Shown here: positions 54,701 to 63,282 of the stretch, one piece after another
Layout: every line of letters starts with the position of its first letter
How positions within the stretch are numbered: position 1 is the stretch's first letter
From: Sisyra terminalis
Lineage: Eukaryota; Arthropoda; Insecta; Neuroptera; Sisyridae
Direction of reading: 5' to 3'
DNA: 64,000 bases
Assembly (NCBI GenBank): GCA_958496175.1
Contig: OY292275.1
Coordinates: 39,447,701 to 39,511,700, forward strand
Notes under the pieces: model-generated
The model's input: the letters and a program-made list of their open reading frames with translations, nothing else
Told to the model about the DNA's origin: nothing
Databases searched by the model: none
Program-made: the position numbers and the translations under genes

Positions 54701-57700
54701 TGAATGCTATCCCTAATTAAAGGCGGTTGTAATTTTAGTGACTCATCTAAAACTTAATTTTTTGTTGTTATTTATTCGGGCGTTTTATAATTATTAAGAT
54801 GTTGATAAGTGATTCTAGAGTTAATAAAAGCGCGTAAATCAAGAAATATCGAAAAGCTCGATACGAGATTCGAATGCAACACCTACTAGTTTTGGAGTGG
54901 TCACTTTGACCACTCGGTCACTAGTTGGCTTTCTAAAAGTTATTTTTGATTGCAATTAATTAGATACGTTTCAATATACTTCAAACATACCAAAATATCT
55001 TTGGCAGTACCTATAGTTAACTAAATCTTCTTAACTCAATAAAGTACGAGTTTTACTATATATTTTTATCAATTTAACGCTATTGTTAGTTTTTTAGCTA
55101 TTCGAAAAACAAAGCCAAGTTTGTAACATTTTTGATTTTATACAATTAATTAACGTTTTCTTTACACACAGCTTCGTGGCACACCTCAGGGAAAGGTGTA
55201 AACAGTCAACTAATTTCCTATCTTTTGTTAAAATTATAGTAAAAAGTATATTTTATAAAGTAAAGCAATGCTCTCACTAACCTTTGCGGTTCAATTGATA
55301 GTGTAAAGTATCGAAGAAACCACTGTTTTTAAGAAAAAAGAAACAACGAGAAGGTATTTATATTCATTACAAAAATTAATTGAAAATTTAATAAAAAACA
55401 TACCAACTATTGAGATCGTACGGTTTTAATTACATCAATAAGTTGCAAAAAATATCATTTTAAACCACAAATTATCTTATGTAGGATTTACGCCCAATAT
55501 CGAAGTAAATTAATAATTCACCTACTTATTGCCATATAATTCAAGTGTTTTCTATTAGTGTCATTGTTGTAAAGAGTTATTCATGGTTTTACTTCTTACT
55601 TTTTTGGAAGTTGACACATTTTTCTCACACACATACAAAACAATAAAAGAAGTAGTAACTACTTCATTGCGGTAAATTACAATCAGCATCTGTCGCTTCT
55701 TTTATTGATTGTATATCTAATTTTCAATCTTGCGATTAAGTATGGTTCTTATAGTCAATTTGCTATGAACTACCAATCACAGTCGAACTTGATGAATAAT
55801 TTTATGGTTATTTTTCCAAATATATTTTATGGAACAAATTTGAAATGGTTTTTAATTTGAAAAGTAACGTTTTATTGTTAGTACTTATATTCATACCACT
55901 GGTCAATTTTCAATTTACCTTTGGTAATTTTCTTATTACTATTATTTAATATTTATAAGGTTCAAACCAAATGTATTATAAACGAATGTTTTATTTTAGT
56001 TTCTACTTGTTGGTATCTTAGATTTCGTCAGCGTAACAGAAATATTTTTACAAAATTTACAATAGCAGAAGCAATTCTCACATTATTACATCTGGCTATA
56101 TCTGTCAATACCCGGTGCTATTTCAATGGTGTCATACGCTTTAATACTGTGGGAAACTAAACGAATCTATCTTCAGTTGGGTCTTTTGGACAAAGAGTAT
56201 AAAAACTTTAAAAATAAATTACTTCGTAATTAATAATAATGTTTAAATAATTTTTATTTTTGATTAATGTTACACGTTTAACGAAAAAAAGAAAAGGAAA
56301 GCCTGCTAGTGACCGAGTGGTCAAGGTGACCTCTCCAAAACTGATAGGTGTTGGACTTGATTCTCGACCGAGCAAATTTTCAATATTTCTTGATTACGGA
56401 TTTTTATTAACCCTAGAATCGTTAAAGATTTACGTAGTTATAAGGTGACAGTAAATAATAATAGAAAATAGAAAAGGAAATTATAAAAATATTTTTAGTA
56501 GTTTCTGCGTGATGTGCTCACAAGGAATCATTTTATTTATATAGATTCTTAACAATTTCAATTTTTAAAGTATCAAAAACATTTGAAGACAAATTTTACA
56601 ATGATATTTCAATTCAGTACTTATTTTTCCTTCAATTATAGTAGAAAAATGCAGAAGATGTAATAACATCCGAGTTCGAAGTTTGTAAACTACTTATTAA
56701 ATAATCTTACAGAAAGAACAAAAATAGATGTGACATGAATCAATAGGTATCCCCAGATAAAACATTCCCGCACTAAATATCCCCGAACAAAATATCACTA
56801 AGGCTAATATCCCAGTTGATTATTAGTTCTTATTTTTTTATACTGATTATTTCCTAAAAAACAACCAAATGTAATCATTATCTTCACTATTGATTAGTTT
56901 CCCGTTCTCTTTTCTTACTTTTTTATTTTAAAAAATATTATCACAAAAAACTATACACAAGGAGTCCAGATGTCCCGTCGCTCCCTTGAGAGGATTGGAG
57001 GTGTAGCCTCCCAATTTCAAAAAAAAATGAAATGCTTATTTAATTATGGCCCGATTTATTCGCGAATTAAATTAAAAACAAAGTAGAAAATGCATTTTTG
57101 TCAGCAATCAATGTTATTTAAAAAGAAATTTTGGCAGGCTTCGCCCCTGGACGCTTTGTGTATAGTTTTTTTAGCACCAAAAGTAGGTAGAACTGCGGTT
57201 GTAAATACATATTTTGTTTTTGAAGAATCTAGAGTAATTGATATCGATAACATGTAAACCATGTAAACTACGTTAGGTAATATATAAATATATAAAATAT
57301 TCTTTTTTTTCGTTTAACTTTGTCAATATCTATGAGAATTCGTCTTCAAATCTTGGTATCGAAAGAATCATAATCCTACCAAATATTTCGTTGTCGGGAT
57401 ATTTTGTCATGGTTTCTTTTGTCTGAGAGATTTTCTGTCCGGGGATCAAATGTCACAGACCCGTATCAATAAGGCTGATAATATGAAAAATAGATAAGCA
57501 CAAACATTGTGGATGATTTTTGTGTCGCTATAATATTAGAAAAATGTATGTATCTTGGTAAAGATGGAGAACAAATTATGTAACCACATAGGTGTGAGTG
57601 GAAACCAAATATCATAATCATTATTTGAAATAGAACTAGCTGATTGTTGTTATTTGTTTTAACTGTTATTTCGATTTCTTTCAATGCAAATTTTTGACAT

Positions 57701-60700
57701 TTATCAGTTGTCAGCGTTAGTTGTGAACATGTTGCGGGTAATAGCCAGTGGTATAATAATTGTTGCAGTTTAAGAAGTTTTAAAAGAATCTTCATTGACA
57801 TAAGACTTAATGAGGAGAATAATTCAAAATAAATAGTGAGTAATAGTGAGATAATGTGTAACTTTGAAGATTTAACAAGAATAATGAAAAAGAATAAAGT
57901 TTATTAACAAAACCGAAGTAAATTTCTAAAAACTTATTCTCGTTTACCAAAGTGGATACTTCATACGATCCATCACATACAATTTTATATAGTGCGAATA
58001 TTTGAAGTTAACGGTGATTTATGAAAACTTCTAAACGCAAAAGTTTTCAAATACAATGAATTCTGAAATTTAGAAGAGGTCGTTGCTATTAAATGGTATT
58101 TTTTGTCATTAAATCGTAGCAAAAAATAAAGAAAAGAAATAAAACAATTAGTTTTTATTTGCAAATAGAATAGTTCACTAAATGTATTTCTTACTGTTAT
58201 TTCATCATGTGGTATATTAAAAAATGATAAATTGTCTTAAACATAAATATTTTTTTATAAAACTTTACCTAGGACAACAAGAACTTGTATACAACTTGTA
58301 TAGTATCAGTAGAAAATCAATACATGCTGTTTTTAAAGATACTTCCTTCAATTCAATATATCTTATAAACTCTTGTAAAGTTTAAACTTTCCTCTACTTA
58401 GTTCCGTTTCTTGTTTTGAAATAAAAGATTTTTATGAGAAATTTTGGTGAAATTCCTGTGAGACAAATATTTCATATTTCCTTAAAATATTCTCGTGATA
58501 TTGAAGTGTTTATATCGCATACAAGCATGTGACTTTTTCATGAATAAAAATCTCCAGAGCAAATACAAACTTTGTCTTTATAATAAAAAAAAGTACAAAT
58601 GATATGAGAAGATGATTCTCATGAATAGCTTTGTCGCTAAATGGAGGCATTAAAGATCAAAGAACTAAGATATTTGCATGATATTAATTTTAATTATACA
58701 TTCTACTTGATCTTTAGCTTCAAATTGCATTATCAGCTAAAACGTTTTTACTATGTACACAAAAAAGATGTATATTTTTTTAAATATTCATAAAGAGAGT
58801 TAGATTTTGAACTCTTAATCACAAAAACAATAAATGATGATCCACATAATTTTTAGTTCAAAATGATTTTTATTTGTGGTTCGCTACAAACGATTTAATA
58901 TTAGGCCAATAACATTCGAATTATTATAACGGAGTTCACATCAGACTTGTCCGAATCTTATAACTGTATAAAAGTCTATACAGTTCGTTGATTTATTACC
59001 AAGTGCGAAGATGAGACAATGATAAAAACAAGAACTGACCAACAAAAATGAACTAACGACCTTCTCAATGAACAATATAGTCGTATATCTACTATTAGGT
59101 TCTTCATGGGAAAAATATATAATGATATATAAAAGAAGCATTGTTTAAAAAGACGGCCTGTTATCTTTTAGAAGATGTTCAATGTGTTTGGCATTATACT
59201 TGTAGTTATAAACAAAATTAAATTCGCCAAAACTAAAAGTGTGTTTTCGTTTTGAATAAACGATGTACTGTTATAACTTTTAAAGAATTTTCACAAAGTC
59301 ATTATCGTTATTATAAAGGTTTTGTTTTGACTCGTATGTAAATATAAATTTAAATAATTACTTTGTTTCTTCTTAACTGGTATTCCGAAAAAGTAATTTG
59401 TAGTTAGAGAAATTTGTTCTGTAAATAAGGCTTTATAAGAATCTATATATCATTAAATTATTAAAGTAGTTGTTTAATAAATTATATGCCGGTAAAAAAC
59501 TGAACAATATTGTGTTTCTAATAACTAATATCCCGTTAAATTAGAACACGTTAAAACGTTTTACAAACTTTTGGGAAATTCGACATGAGTATATCCTTCA
59601 GGGTCGCAGACGATATAAAAAGCACGACCTTGTCTTTCTCTGCGATGATTCTCTACCCTAAAACTTTATTGCAATTTTTTAAATATCTTTAATAGGATTC
59701 CAAATTTTATTTTTACAGAACTTTGGATTTGTTTTACATTACTTCAAAAATTTTAATTCTACACTTAAAATTATTTTACAATAATCGAAAGTTTTACAGA
59801 AAAAATGGGGAACAGTTATAACTAACTAATTTTTAGGTTTACAGAATTACGAAAAAAAAAATTTTGTCACTAAAATTGTGGAACCAAAAGGCTTTTTGAG
59901 AAATTAGGATGAACAATTTCAGAAATAATTAGCCATATAATACGTGAGATTAAAAAGAATTGAAATCGGGTACCATAAAAGATTCGGTTTTGACTTTTCA
60001 TGTGACTATGTAACTTTTATTAAATTCTTCACAACAAATTATTAAATTTCTACCAATCTATGTTTCCACTTATAATAGTTCTAAGTTATAATGTATCTCC
60101 ATACTTTCAACTCTTAAGATAATCCACAAAACTCGTACCATAATTTGACTAGGACAGTGGTTCTCATGTGCAGCTACTGACAAATATTCCACCAAAAAAG
60201 GTGTCCTAGTACTATTGATATTTATACAAAAAATAATTTATAACTTTAAATACTTTCAAATACTTAAATATTTTCTTTTATTGAATATACACTTATAAGT
60301 TGATTCATTTTTATGTACATACAATAGCTATTTTTAACAAATCCCAAAATCCATAGTTTGTGCGGCCACAAAGCATTTCCATAGGACCGTTGATGTCTGT
60401 AATGAGGCCACAGCCGAATTTTTAGTGAGAACCACTGGTCGAGGACCTACTAATAGATAAATGTGCCCCTGAAGTTTTCAGAAGTATTTTGTAGGAACAA
60501 AGGTATAGTGGTACGTTAGATATAATATTTCCAAGGTGAGGCTCTACGGAAAGTATGTTCGAATAAAATTATAAGAAAGCATTCGTATATCCTTACTTTC
60601 ATCTTCAAATTACAAGAGCTTTTGTTTGTCTAATTTAATCTTTGGCTTAGTTTTCAGCTTCGTTATTTTAGATTTAAATAAAAGATAAGACTTTGTAAGT

Positions 60701-63282
60701 TTTAAAAGGTACTCAACAAACAGAGCTTATTAAATCTCAATAATAATTTAGCTTTGTCTAAAAAAATAATACTGAAAACTTAGAGCTTATTTCATTTTTA
60801 TATTTATCTAATGTTTCAATTCGACTAAAAATGAGAAATTTAGTTTGAAAAACGATTGCAAGCGTTTATACATAAAAGAGACGGATCTTACCCACCCCCT
60901 GAATAAAACAAAACCGAATATTGTTACCTTAAATGTGCAGTTACAGTTACCTTATTTTCTTGCATTTTATTGGCGGATTATGTGTTAAAATGATAACAAA
61001 TTTTATTGTGCGTAGTATATGCCGCTACGCATAATATAATTAAAAAAAAATCTCCATCAGAAAAGCTTACAATAAAGTTGATTATTTTCATTTAAAAAGT
61101 GTATTTTTTAATTGTGTGCTTGGAACCTCAAATTTCTTTCAATGCCAATTTTTTTAGTTATATAACATTTGTAATAATTTATTTTGATGCTTTGTGTTCA
61201 ATTTTTTAAAATAAAATAAAATTTCAAAATCTGCAATAGTCAAGGAGACAGTATTGCGATATTTACGGTATAGTAAAAATTGCCTTGAATTTTAAACGTT
61301 CTTATTTCTTTGTCAAAAAATAAAATGCGGAAAATATACCACTGCGGATTACATGCAGGAAAATACGGTATATATTTTTGAAAACATCAAAAATATCCTT
61401 GTTCGTTAACACTTTACGAGTATCATATAGTTAAATTATTTTTTCCACCCTTAACAAACTCTGGAGTTGTTACAGAACCAATATTCTGGAGTTGGAATGG
61501 ATCGAAAATTGTCCCCTTCCTAAATAAAGTTCTGAATTTGCGTCTTAGGTCACCACTGTGTTTTAAGAAAAAAAAAAAAAACAAAAAATGTAATCAGCTT
61601 GCGCAATACCTACTTTGAAAAAAAGATCGCTTAAAAGTTTTGATCTCGTTAAATAAATATTATAACAAAGCACGGTTTAAAGTTGAAAACTTATGCTTTG
61701 ATAATGATATCTTTTTGATGTGGGCTTATGAAGAACCCCAGATAGCAGCTTTGTACCTTTTTTGAGGTAATATGTTAATGCTTTTCATTTTTTTTTATCC
61801 ACGGTAAGGTTGAAAATCATTGAGCTAATTGATTCAATGCTGATATAAATTAAAAATGACTTAATATTAAAGTGAAACCAATGATTGTCTTGAAAGACAA
61901 ACTTAAAGAAATTGCACTTAAAAAGTATTAATGAATCATCTAAGCTTTTTCAACAAAGGCAAAGTTTTCAATTGGAATTATTTACGATGGAATATTCTAC
62001 TTTTAGAAAATTTACTTTTCTGCCTTTACATATCGTGCTTGTTTGAAGTATCTAAATATCTCAGTATTGAGGTAATAAACAGGTTCGTAACTAACACAAA
62101 CCATCAATGTCTCAGGAAGAAATAAAATGTCACGTTTAGCTGCGAATTTTATTGATCGTAATGAGTAACAGTTAATTTGTGTGATTCACATTAACAACAA
62201 GCTTATATTTGAACCCAGAACTTTCATAATTACTTTATTTTTTCTTTGTTGCAATTTAAAGTAAAATGCTTTTGAATTAACATTTTAAATTAACGCAATC
62301 TGTACAGATTACGACAAATCATGCAAATTGAAAAATACAAATTCTAGACAAAAATTTTTTTTAACTTTAACCGATGAAAATAAAAATAAAGTTCAAAGAA
62401 AAGTAGATTCAAAAAAATATAAGTTATTGAAGTTGAAATAAATAATTTTTTCTTCAGAAAAGTTAAATAAGTTTGGATAAGCTATGAATTTCAATTTCAA
62501 TAACGAAAATCCATTACTGAAAACGTTGAACGAATCTGGTTATTTTTTCAACTAAGTTTAGTTTAAATTGAAATAGAAAAATATTTCAAAAAAAAAATAC
62601 TTTATGTTAAAATATTGATATAATTTGAACATTTAACAAATTCCTTTTATTAGTTTTAAAAAATTTAAGGCCTAATGTAAGAATGTCGTGCTACAAGAGA
62701 GATGTCCATGATTTTTTTTAAACTTTTAAATTTATTCTTCAAGTACGGTAGTAAACATTATAAAATTGATGTATCTTTTCCGTTTAATTATTGCTAAAAT
62801 AATTTTCAAACACCGGATTTGTTCAATAGTGAGTACTAAGTTAACGTTATCCTCTTTTTGGAATATTGAAATATAATATTTATTGCTTCCGAAAAACAAG
62901 TCTGAAAATAGTACGAAATGGCAAATGAAAATATAATTTTTTAAAGAAAATGGAAAAAGTATCTTCAAACTGAATATGTAATCCTTTTTTCACTATAATT
63001 AGTTAATTACTTAATATATGACTATTTTATTATAAAATTTTTACTTATGCTTGTTAAATTAATTTTTTTACGATTTTATTGCGATAAATATTTATACCAT
63101 TTTCCTTTTTGTTTCAGGTAAGATTATTAGTTAAAAAAAACTTACCAGAATCCTTTTCCTGAGGTACTGGAAGCAATTCTTTAGAGACAATAACTTCACG
63201 TGTAGTTGATGGAATGGTAGGAATTTTCGTCGTTTCGATAACAGGTATCGTGTTTACTTTACTCAAACTCTCTTCAGGTTTC
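24742..63282 (-). CDS. LRP11-like LDLa-containing type I membrane protein (C-terminal 472 residues in window)
   Basis: Eight coding exons on the minus strand: 63282-63146, 27832-27627, 27570-27240, 27121-27058, 25599-25469, 25404-25315, 25257-24931 and 24875-24742. All junctions are GT/AG and phases match. In order the product has: a Thr/Pro/Glu linker; one complete LDL-receptor class A module (six cysteines, calcium-site run CDGIPQCADGSDEAPELGC); a long Pro/Asn/Gln-rich stalk; a Ser/Thr/Lys-rich segment; one transmembrane helix (SGAILSLTLGLCITTIMIII, spanning the last junction); and a short basic tail ending DADYLVNGMYL. This layout and the Tyr-containing C-terminus resemble LRP11, which carries an N-terminal MANSC domain; that part would lie beyond 63282. 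The ligand and role are unknown. Introns among the last seven exons are 55-118 bp except one of 1,458 bp, whereas the first intron in the window is 35.3 kb. Confidence 0.85.
29720..29926. mobile_element. Palindromic hAT-type MITE (207 bp) with perfect 8 bp target duplication
   Basis: The ends are CACGGGCTGTTAACTCT and its exact complement, and the two arms are largely complementary to the centre near 29822, making a foldback element with almost no loop. The flanks carry ATCTTTAT on both sides (29712-29719 and 29927-29934). An 8 bp target duplication is characteristic of hAT transposases. No coding capacity. Confidence 0.9.
30104..30300 (-). mobile_element. Penelope-like element fragment (pLTR-type), minus orientation
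   Basis: On the minus strand, a hammerhead-like core is followed by AGATCTTAAAAACCT, TTTCATCTTT and AAAAAGCTGAGATCTGAG. The same order of blocks occurs in the element at 45.7-45.9 kb. In many animal genomes such sequences are the pLTR remnants of Penelope-like retroelements. No reverse transcriptase or GIY-YIG coding region is present here. Outer limits are approximate. Confidence 0.55.
30189..30221 (-). ncRNA. Degenerate hammerhead-ribozyme-like core
   Basis: Reading the minus strand: CTGATAA (30220-30214), an extra A, GTTGC (30212-30208), loop AATAA, GCGAC (30202-30198), GAAA (30197-30194), CGTA then G. Stem II pairs GTTGC with GCGAC (one G-U). The invariant CTGATGA is CTGATAA here, so self-cleavage is probably lost. 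A short stem I (CGC with GTG, then CAAA with TTTG) can form. Helix III would be only the ACGT palindrome, as in dimer-type hammerheads. Confidence 0.45.
31578..31664 (+). CDS. First coding exon of an unrecognised gene nested in the large intron
   Basis: An ATG in good context (TTAAAATGGC) opens 29 codons, starting MASKLRRAPLYIYSDN and ending SYPAGRAP, and closes in phase 0 at a consensus CCG|GTAAGT donor (31664/31665). The exon is much richer in GC than its surroundings, which suggests constraint on a coding sequence. An upstream stretch of about 250 bp is also more balanced and could be the leader and promoter. It lies antisense within the LRP11-like intron. I do not recognise the protein, and the rest of the gene is not securely located; a possible partner lies at 55172. 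Confidence 0.55.
33698..34529. repeat. Interspersed repeat of a kind common in insect genomes
   Basis: It begins ACTAGCTGATTCCCGC followed by AACTTCGTCTGCG, and ends with a 'GAAAGAATTTTTTAAATC...AGTTTCGGAGCC...CAAACAAACAATC' block and an ATAGATAGAT tail. I recall such ends on a decayed, probably retrotransposon-derived repeat found widely in insects. It has no coding capacity. It contains a 24 bp perfect palindrome at 33959-33982. The clade is uncertain. Confidence 0.5.
35640..36235 (-). pseudogene. Mariner/Tc1-like (IS630-type) transposase relic, C-terminal half
   Basis: On the minus strand, interrupted frames spell AIFWVQKTL, then IGDTIIVTGIRSRDMI and KFFLHKLDDIDM, then FQQNGAPC, then AREVIHLLDKTFPG, then a stop followed by DLTPLDFFLGGYLKS. 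These are the blocks around the second and third catalytic acidic residues of IS630/mariner transposases. The second acid (normally QQDGA) is Asn, there is a frameshift just after it, and stops occur at several places. The spacing to the third Asp (near 35872) is about 34 residues. The N-terminal DNA-binding part is missing, and inverted repeats were not found. Confidence 0.7.
38918..39323. repeat. About 400 bp near-complete palindrome (foldback element or hairpin-RNA locus)
   Basis: The two halves are reverse complements over roughly 190-210 bp each, centred on CACGTGAACGTG (39100-39111). Matching blocks include AATAAAATATATTGTGG, TATAAACATAAATTTGAAC, AGATATGT, TTGCCAAGCAA and TCATCAAGTA in mirrored positions. 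One arm has a gap of about 20 bp (after 38963) relative to the other, and point differences are scattered. The 99-codon frame at 38913-39212 crosses the palindrome and is probably a by-product. No target duplication was identified. Boundaries are approximate. Confidence 0.85.
41701..42000. mobile_element. hAT-type MITE, 300 bp
   Basis: Left end CAGAGGTGAGCAAAC and right end GTTTGCCCACCCCTG are imperfect inverted repeats of the common hAT 'CAGgGGTGgGCAAAC' form (13 of 15). Flanking octamers ATCAAGAG and ATCTACAA share 5 of 8 bases, consistent with an aged target duplication. No open frame. Confidence 0.7.
45708..45882 (+). mobile_element. Penelope-like element fragment with inverted flank
   Basis: The right part (hammerhead-like core, GGATCTTAAATAACCTGAG, TGTCATCTTTATTTT) is colinear with the minus-strand copy at 30.1-30.3 kb. 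The left part (TTAGATCTCAGCTTTTTAT...AAAATGACAACTGAG) is the same end sequence in reverse orientation, so the fragment has arms of about 30 bp. Head-to-head partial copies are known for Penelope-like retroelements. No coding sequence. Confidence 0.55.
45767..45798 (+). ncRNA. Hammerhead-ribozyme-like core with intact CTGATGA and GAAA
   Basis: CTGATGA (45767-45773), one extra A, a stem II hairpin TTTGCC/GGCAAG around loop ACA (45775-45780 with 45784-45789), GAAA (45790-45793), then CGTAG. The expected cleavage would follow GTA (after 45797). Helix III would be the 4-base ACGT palindrome, so any activity would need a dimer. The upstream side of helix I is not complementary in this truncated copy, so it is probably inactive as it stands. 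Confidence 0.5.
46139..46339. mobile_element. hAT-type MITE, 201 bp
   Basis: Left end CAGTATTTCCAAAATT and the complement of the right end, CAGTGATTCCCAAAATT, are nearly the same (about 14 of 17), a typical hAT terminal repeat. Internal GGGTCGCG and GATGGGTCGG blocks are mirrored. The 8 bp flanks match only 4 of 8, so the target duplication has decayed or the limits are slightly off. Confidence 0.6.
46700..47690 (+). pseudogene. Non-LTR retrotransposon relic (RT C-terminal region), interrupted
   Basis: The first part, ending VKYFNDLFHKFSNWLNPYI then LKTIYHGLFDS (to about 46857), and the second part beginning NALNNLVILQNKLIRTLKIG (from about 47325) follow the order of the region after the catalytic motifs in CR1/jockey-type reverse transcriptases ('L+TLY+ALF.S ... 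LQNK.IR'). They are separated by a 422 bp insertion. Stops and frame changes follow after 47543, with RCNKIFQSTPKYSENSYLC as a further broken block. Not functional. Confidence 0.55.
46858..47279. mobile_element. MITE nested in the LINE relic
   Basis: GAGCTGTCA (46858-46866) and TGACAGCTC (47271-47279) are perfect 9 bp inverted ends. Further in, AAGTTATGTT and AAGATACTT are mirrored by AAGTATGTTAG and AAGATACTG. The interior is rich in GTATC/GATAC. The LINE-like frame stops at one end and resumes just past the other, which supports an insertion. No target duplication was clearly identified. Confidence 0.55.
49640..49810. repeat. Possible interspersed repeat fragment
   Basis: The block GCCTCCAAAACGGCTCGACA followed by GATTTTTGTATTT is of a kind seen at the edges of several insect repeat families, and base composition departs from the surroundings. 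The assignment is weak. Confidence 0.25.
50561..50729 (+). mobile_element. tRNA-derived SINE, copy 1 (full length)
   Basis: The head resembles a Ser/Leu-type tRNA: A-box-like sequence at about 50575-50590 (AAGTGGTCTAGGT) and a B-box GGGTTCAATC near 50613. The body carries TTGCGGATTTTTATTAACCC and GCTAAAGACCTTAGTAG, and the tail ends GGTAAATAACTATTGAAAA. The same order recurs in four other places within 6 kb. Confidence 0.8.
50774..50909 (+). mobile_element. tRNA-derived SINE, copy 2 (5'-truncated)
   Basis: Starts inside the tRNA-like head (ACTGATAGGTGTTGGGTTCA) and then follows the same body and tail as the neighbouring copy 45 bp upstream. The missing A box suggests 5' truncation at insertion. 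Confidence 0.78.
51134..51472 (+). other. Unassigned open frame of 112 codons
   Basis: Most of the frame is Phe/Ile/Leu/Tyr-rich, as AT-rich DNA yields by chance. The last 30 codons (from LENGQLEKYV to FLFGWDVE) have a more protein-like mix of residues. No family is recognised and no paired splice signal fixes an exon. It is listed because it is the longest frame in this part of the intron. Confidence 0.15.
54002..54157 (+). mobile_element. tRNA-derived SINE, copy 3
   Basis: Head TCTACTGATGGCAGAATGG and TTAAGGTAACCGCTC (A-box region), B-box GGATTCGAAACTC near 54051, then the shared body CGGATTTTTATTAATCCTAG and tail AAATAACAATAAAAAA. Confidence 0.8.
54800..54938 (-). mobile_element. tRNA-derived SINE, copy 4
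   Basis: On the minus strand it reads CAACTAGTGACCGAGTGG then TCAAAGTGACCACTCC, with a B-box-like GCATTCGAATCTC. The body is shorter and diverged, ending near the TTAACTCTAGAATCACTT block. It is the only member of the cluster in reverse orientation. Confidence 0.75.
55172..55201 (+). CDS. Candidate micro-exon or short terminal exon
   Basis: A strong acceptor (TTTCTTTACACACAG, ending 55171) is followed by a GC-richer stretch reading L-R-G-T-P-Q-G-K-V and then TAA. Alternatively AAG|GTGTAA (55195/55196) is a donor, giving a 24 bp in-phase micro-exon. Its phase 0 start is compatible with the orphan exon that ends at 31664 in phase 0. The join over 23.5 kb is a guess based on phase, strand and composition. 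Confidence 0.25.
   Translation, partial: LRGTPQGKV
56301..56466 (+). mobile_element. tRNA-derived SINE, copy 5
   Basis: Begins GCCTGCTAGTGACCGAGTGG with A-box TGGTCAAGGTGACC. The B box is altered to TGGACTTGATTCTC. The body TTACGGATTTTTATTAACCC and the ACAGTAAATAATAATAGAAA tail match the other copies. Confidence 0.8.
56748..57464. mobile_element. Non-autonomous DNA transposon with multi-unit terminal repeats, about 717 bp
   Basis: The left end carries spaced units (ATCCCCAGATAAAA, ATTCCCGCACTAAA, TATCCCCGAACAAAATATC) and the right end has the same units in reverse complement (GATCCCCGGACAGAAAATC, then GACAAAATATCCCGACAACG). Flanks ATCAATAGG (56739-56747) and ATCAATAAGG (57465-57474) look like a 9-10 bp target duplication, as made by Mutator-type elements. 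The right end has about 15 extra bases outside the first unit, so limits are tentative. No transposase frame was found. Confidence 0.5.
60155..60437. mobile_element. hAT-type MITE, 283 bp
   Basis: Perfect 12 bp terminal inverted repeats CAGTGGTTCTCA and TGAGAACCACTG. Flanking octamers GACTAGGA (60147-60154) and GTCGAGGA (60438-60445) match at 6 of 8 positions, a decayed 8 bp target duplication. No coding capacity. Confidence 0.82.
63146..63282 (-). CDS. Distal upstream exon of the LRP11-like gene
   Basis: Read on the minus strand, TTATAG|G opens a 137 bp exon and TCTG|GTAAG closes it. Its one open frame gives 45 codons beginning KPEESLSK and ending VPQEKDS plus one base. That base with AA from the exon starting at 27832 makes Glu, followed directly by the LDLa module (RTCSRYQFEC). 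The linker composition (Thr, Pro, Val, Ile, Lys) suits the spacer between an N-terminal domain and LDLa. Its far end needs two bases from an exon outside the window. Confidence 0.75.

Larger units (their letters stand above)
27833..63145 (-). other. 35.3 kb intron of the LRP11-like gene
   Basis: Bounded by GTAAGT-type donor and TTTTTTTAG acceptor sequences on the minus strand. Between the elements listed separately the sequence is AT-rich and shows no other coding exon I can support. Stretches 27.9-29.7, 36.3-38.9, 39.3-41.7, 42.0-45.7, 47.7-49.6, 57.5-60.1 and 60.5-63.1 kb hold only A/T-rich DNA with short chance frames. Confidence 0.7.

Noticed and set aside
55845..56160. Signal-peptide-like start (MVFNLKSNVLLLVLIF) followed by a 79-codon frame and a second hydrophobic frame
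   Set aside because: The frames do not join through a clear splice pair, composition is Leu/Ile/Phe-rich as expected from AT-rich DNA, and no family is recognised.
50561..56466. Functional tRNA genes at the SINE heads
   Set aside because: Acceptor stems cannot pair and the anticodon arm is absent. These are SINE promoters, not tRNA genes.
57466..57801. 111-codon minus-strand frame
   Set aside because: No recognisable domain, partly overlapping the edge of the putative transposon. The length is possible by chance in this composition.
61008..61030. TGCGTAG...CTACGCA hairpin as a transposon end
   Set aside because: A lone 7 bp stem with no partner end, body or target duplication.
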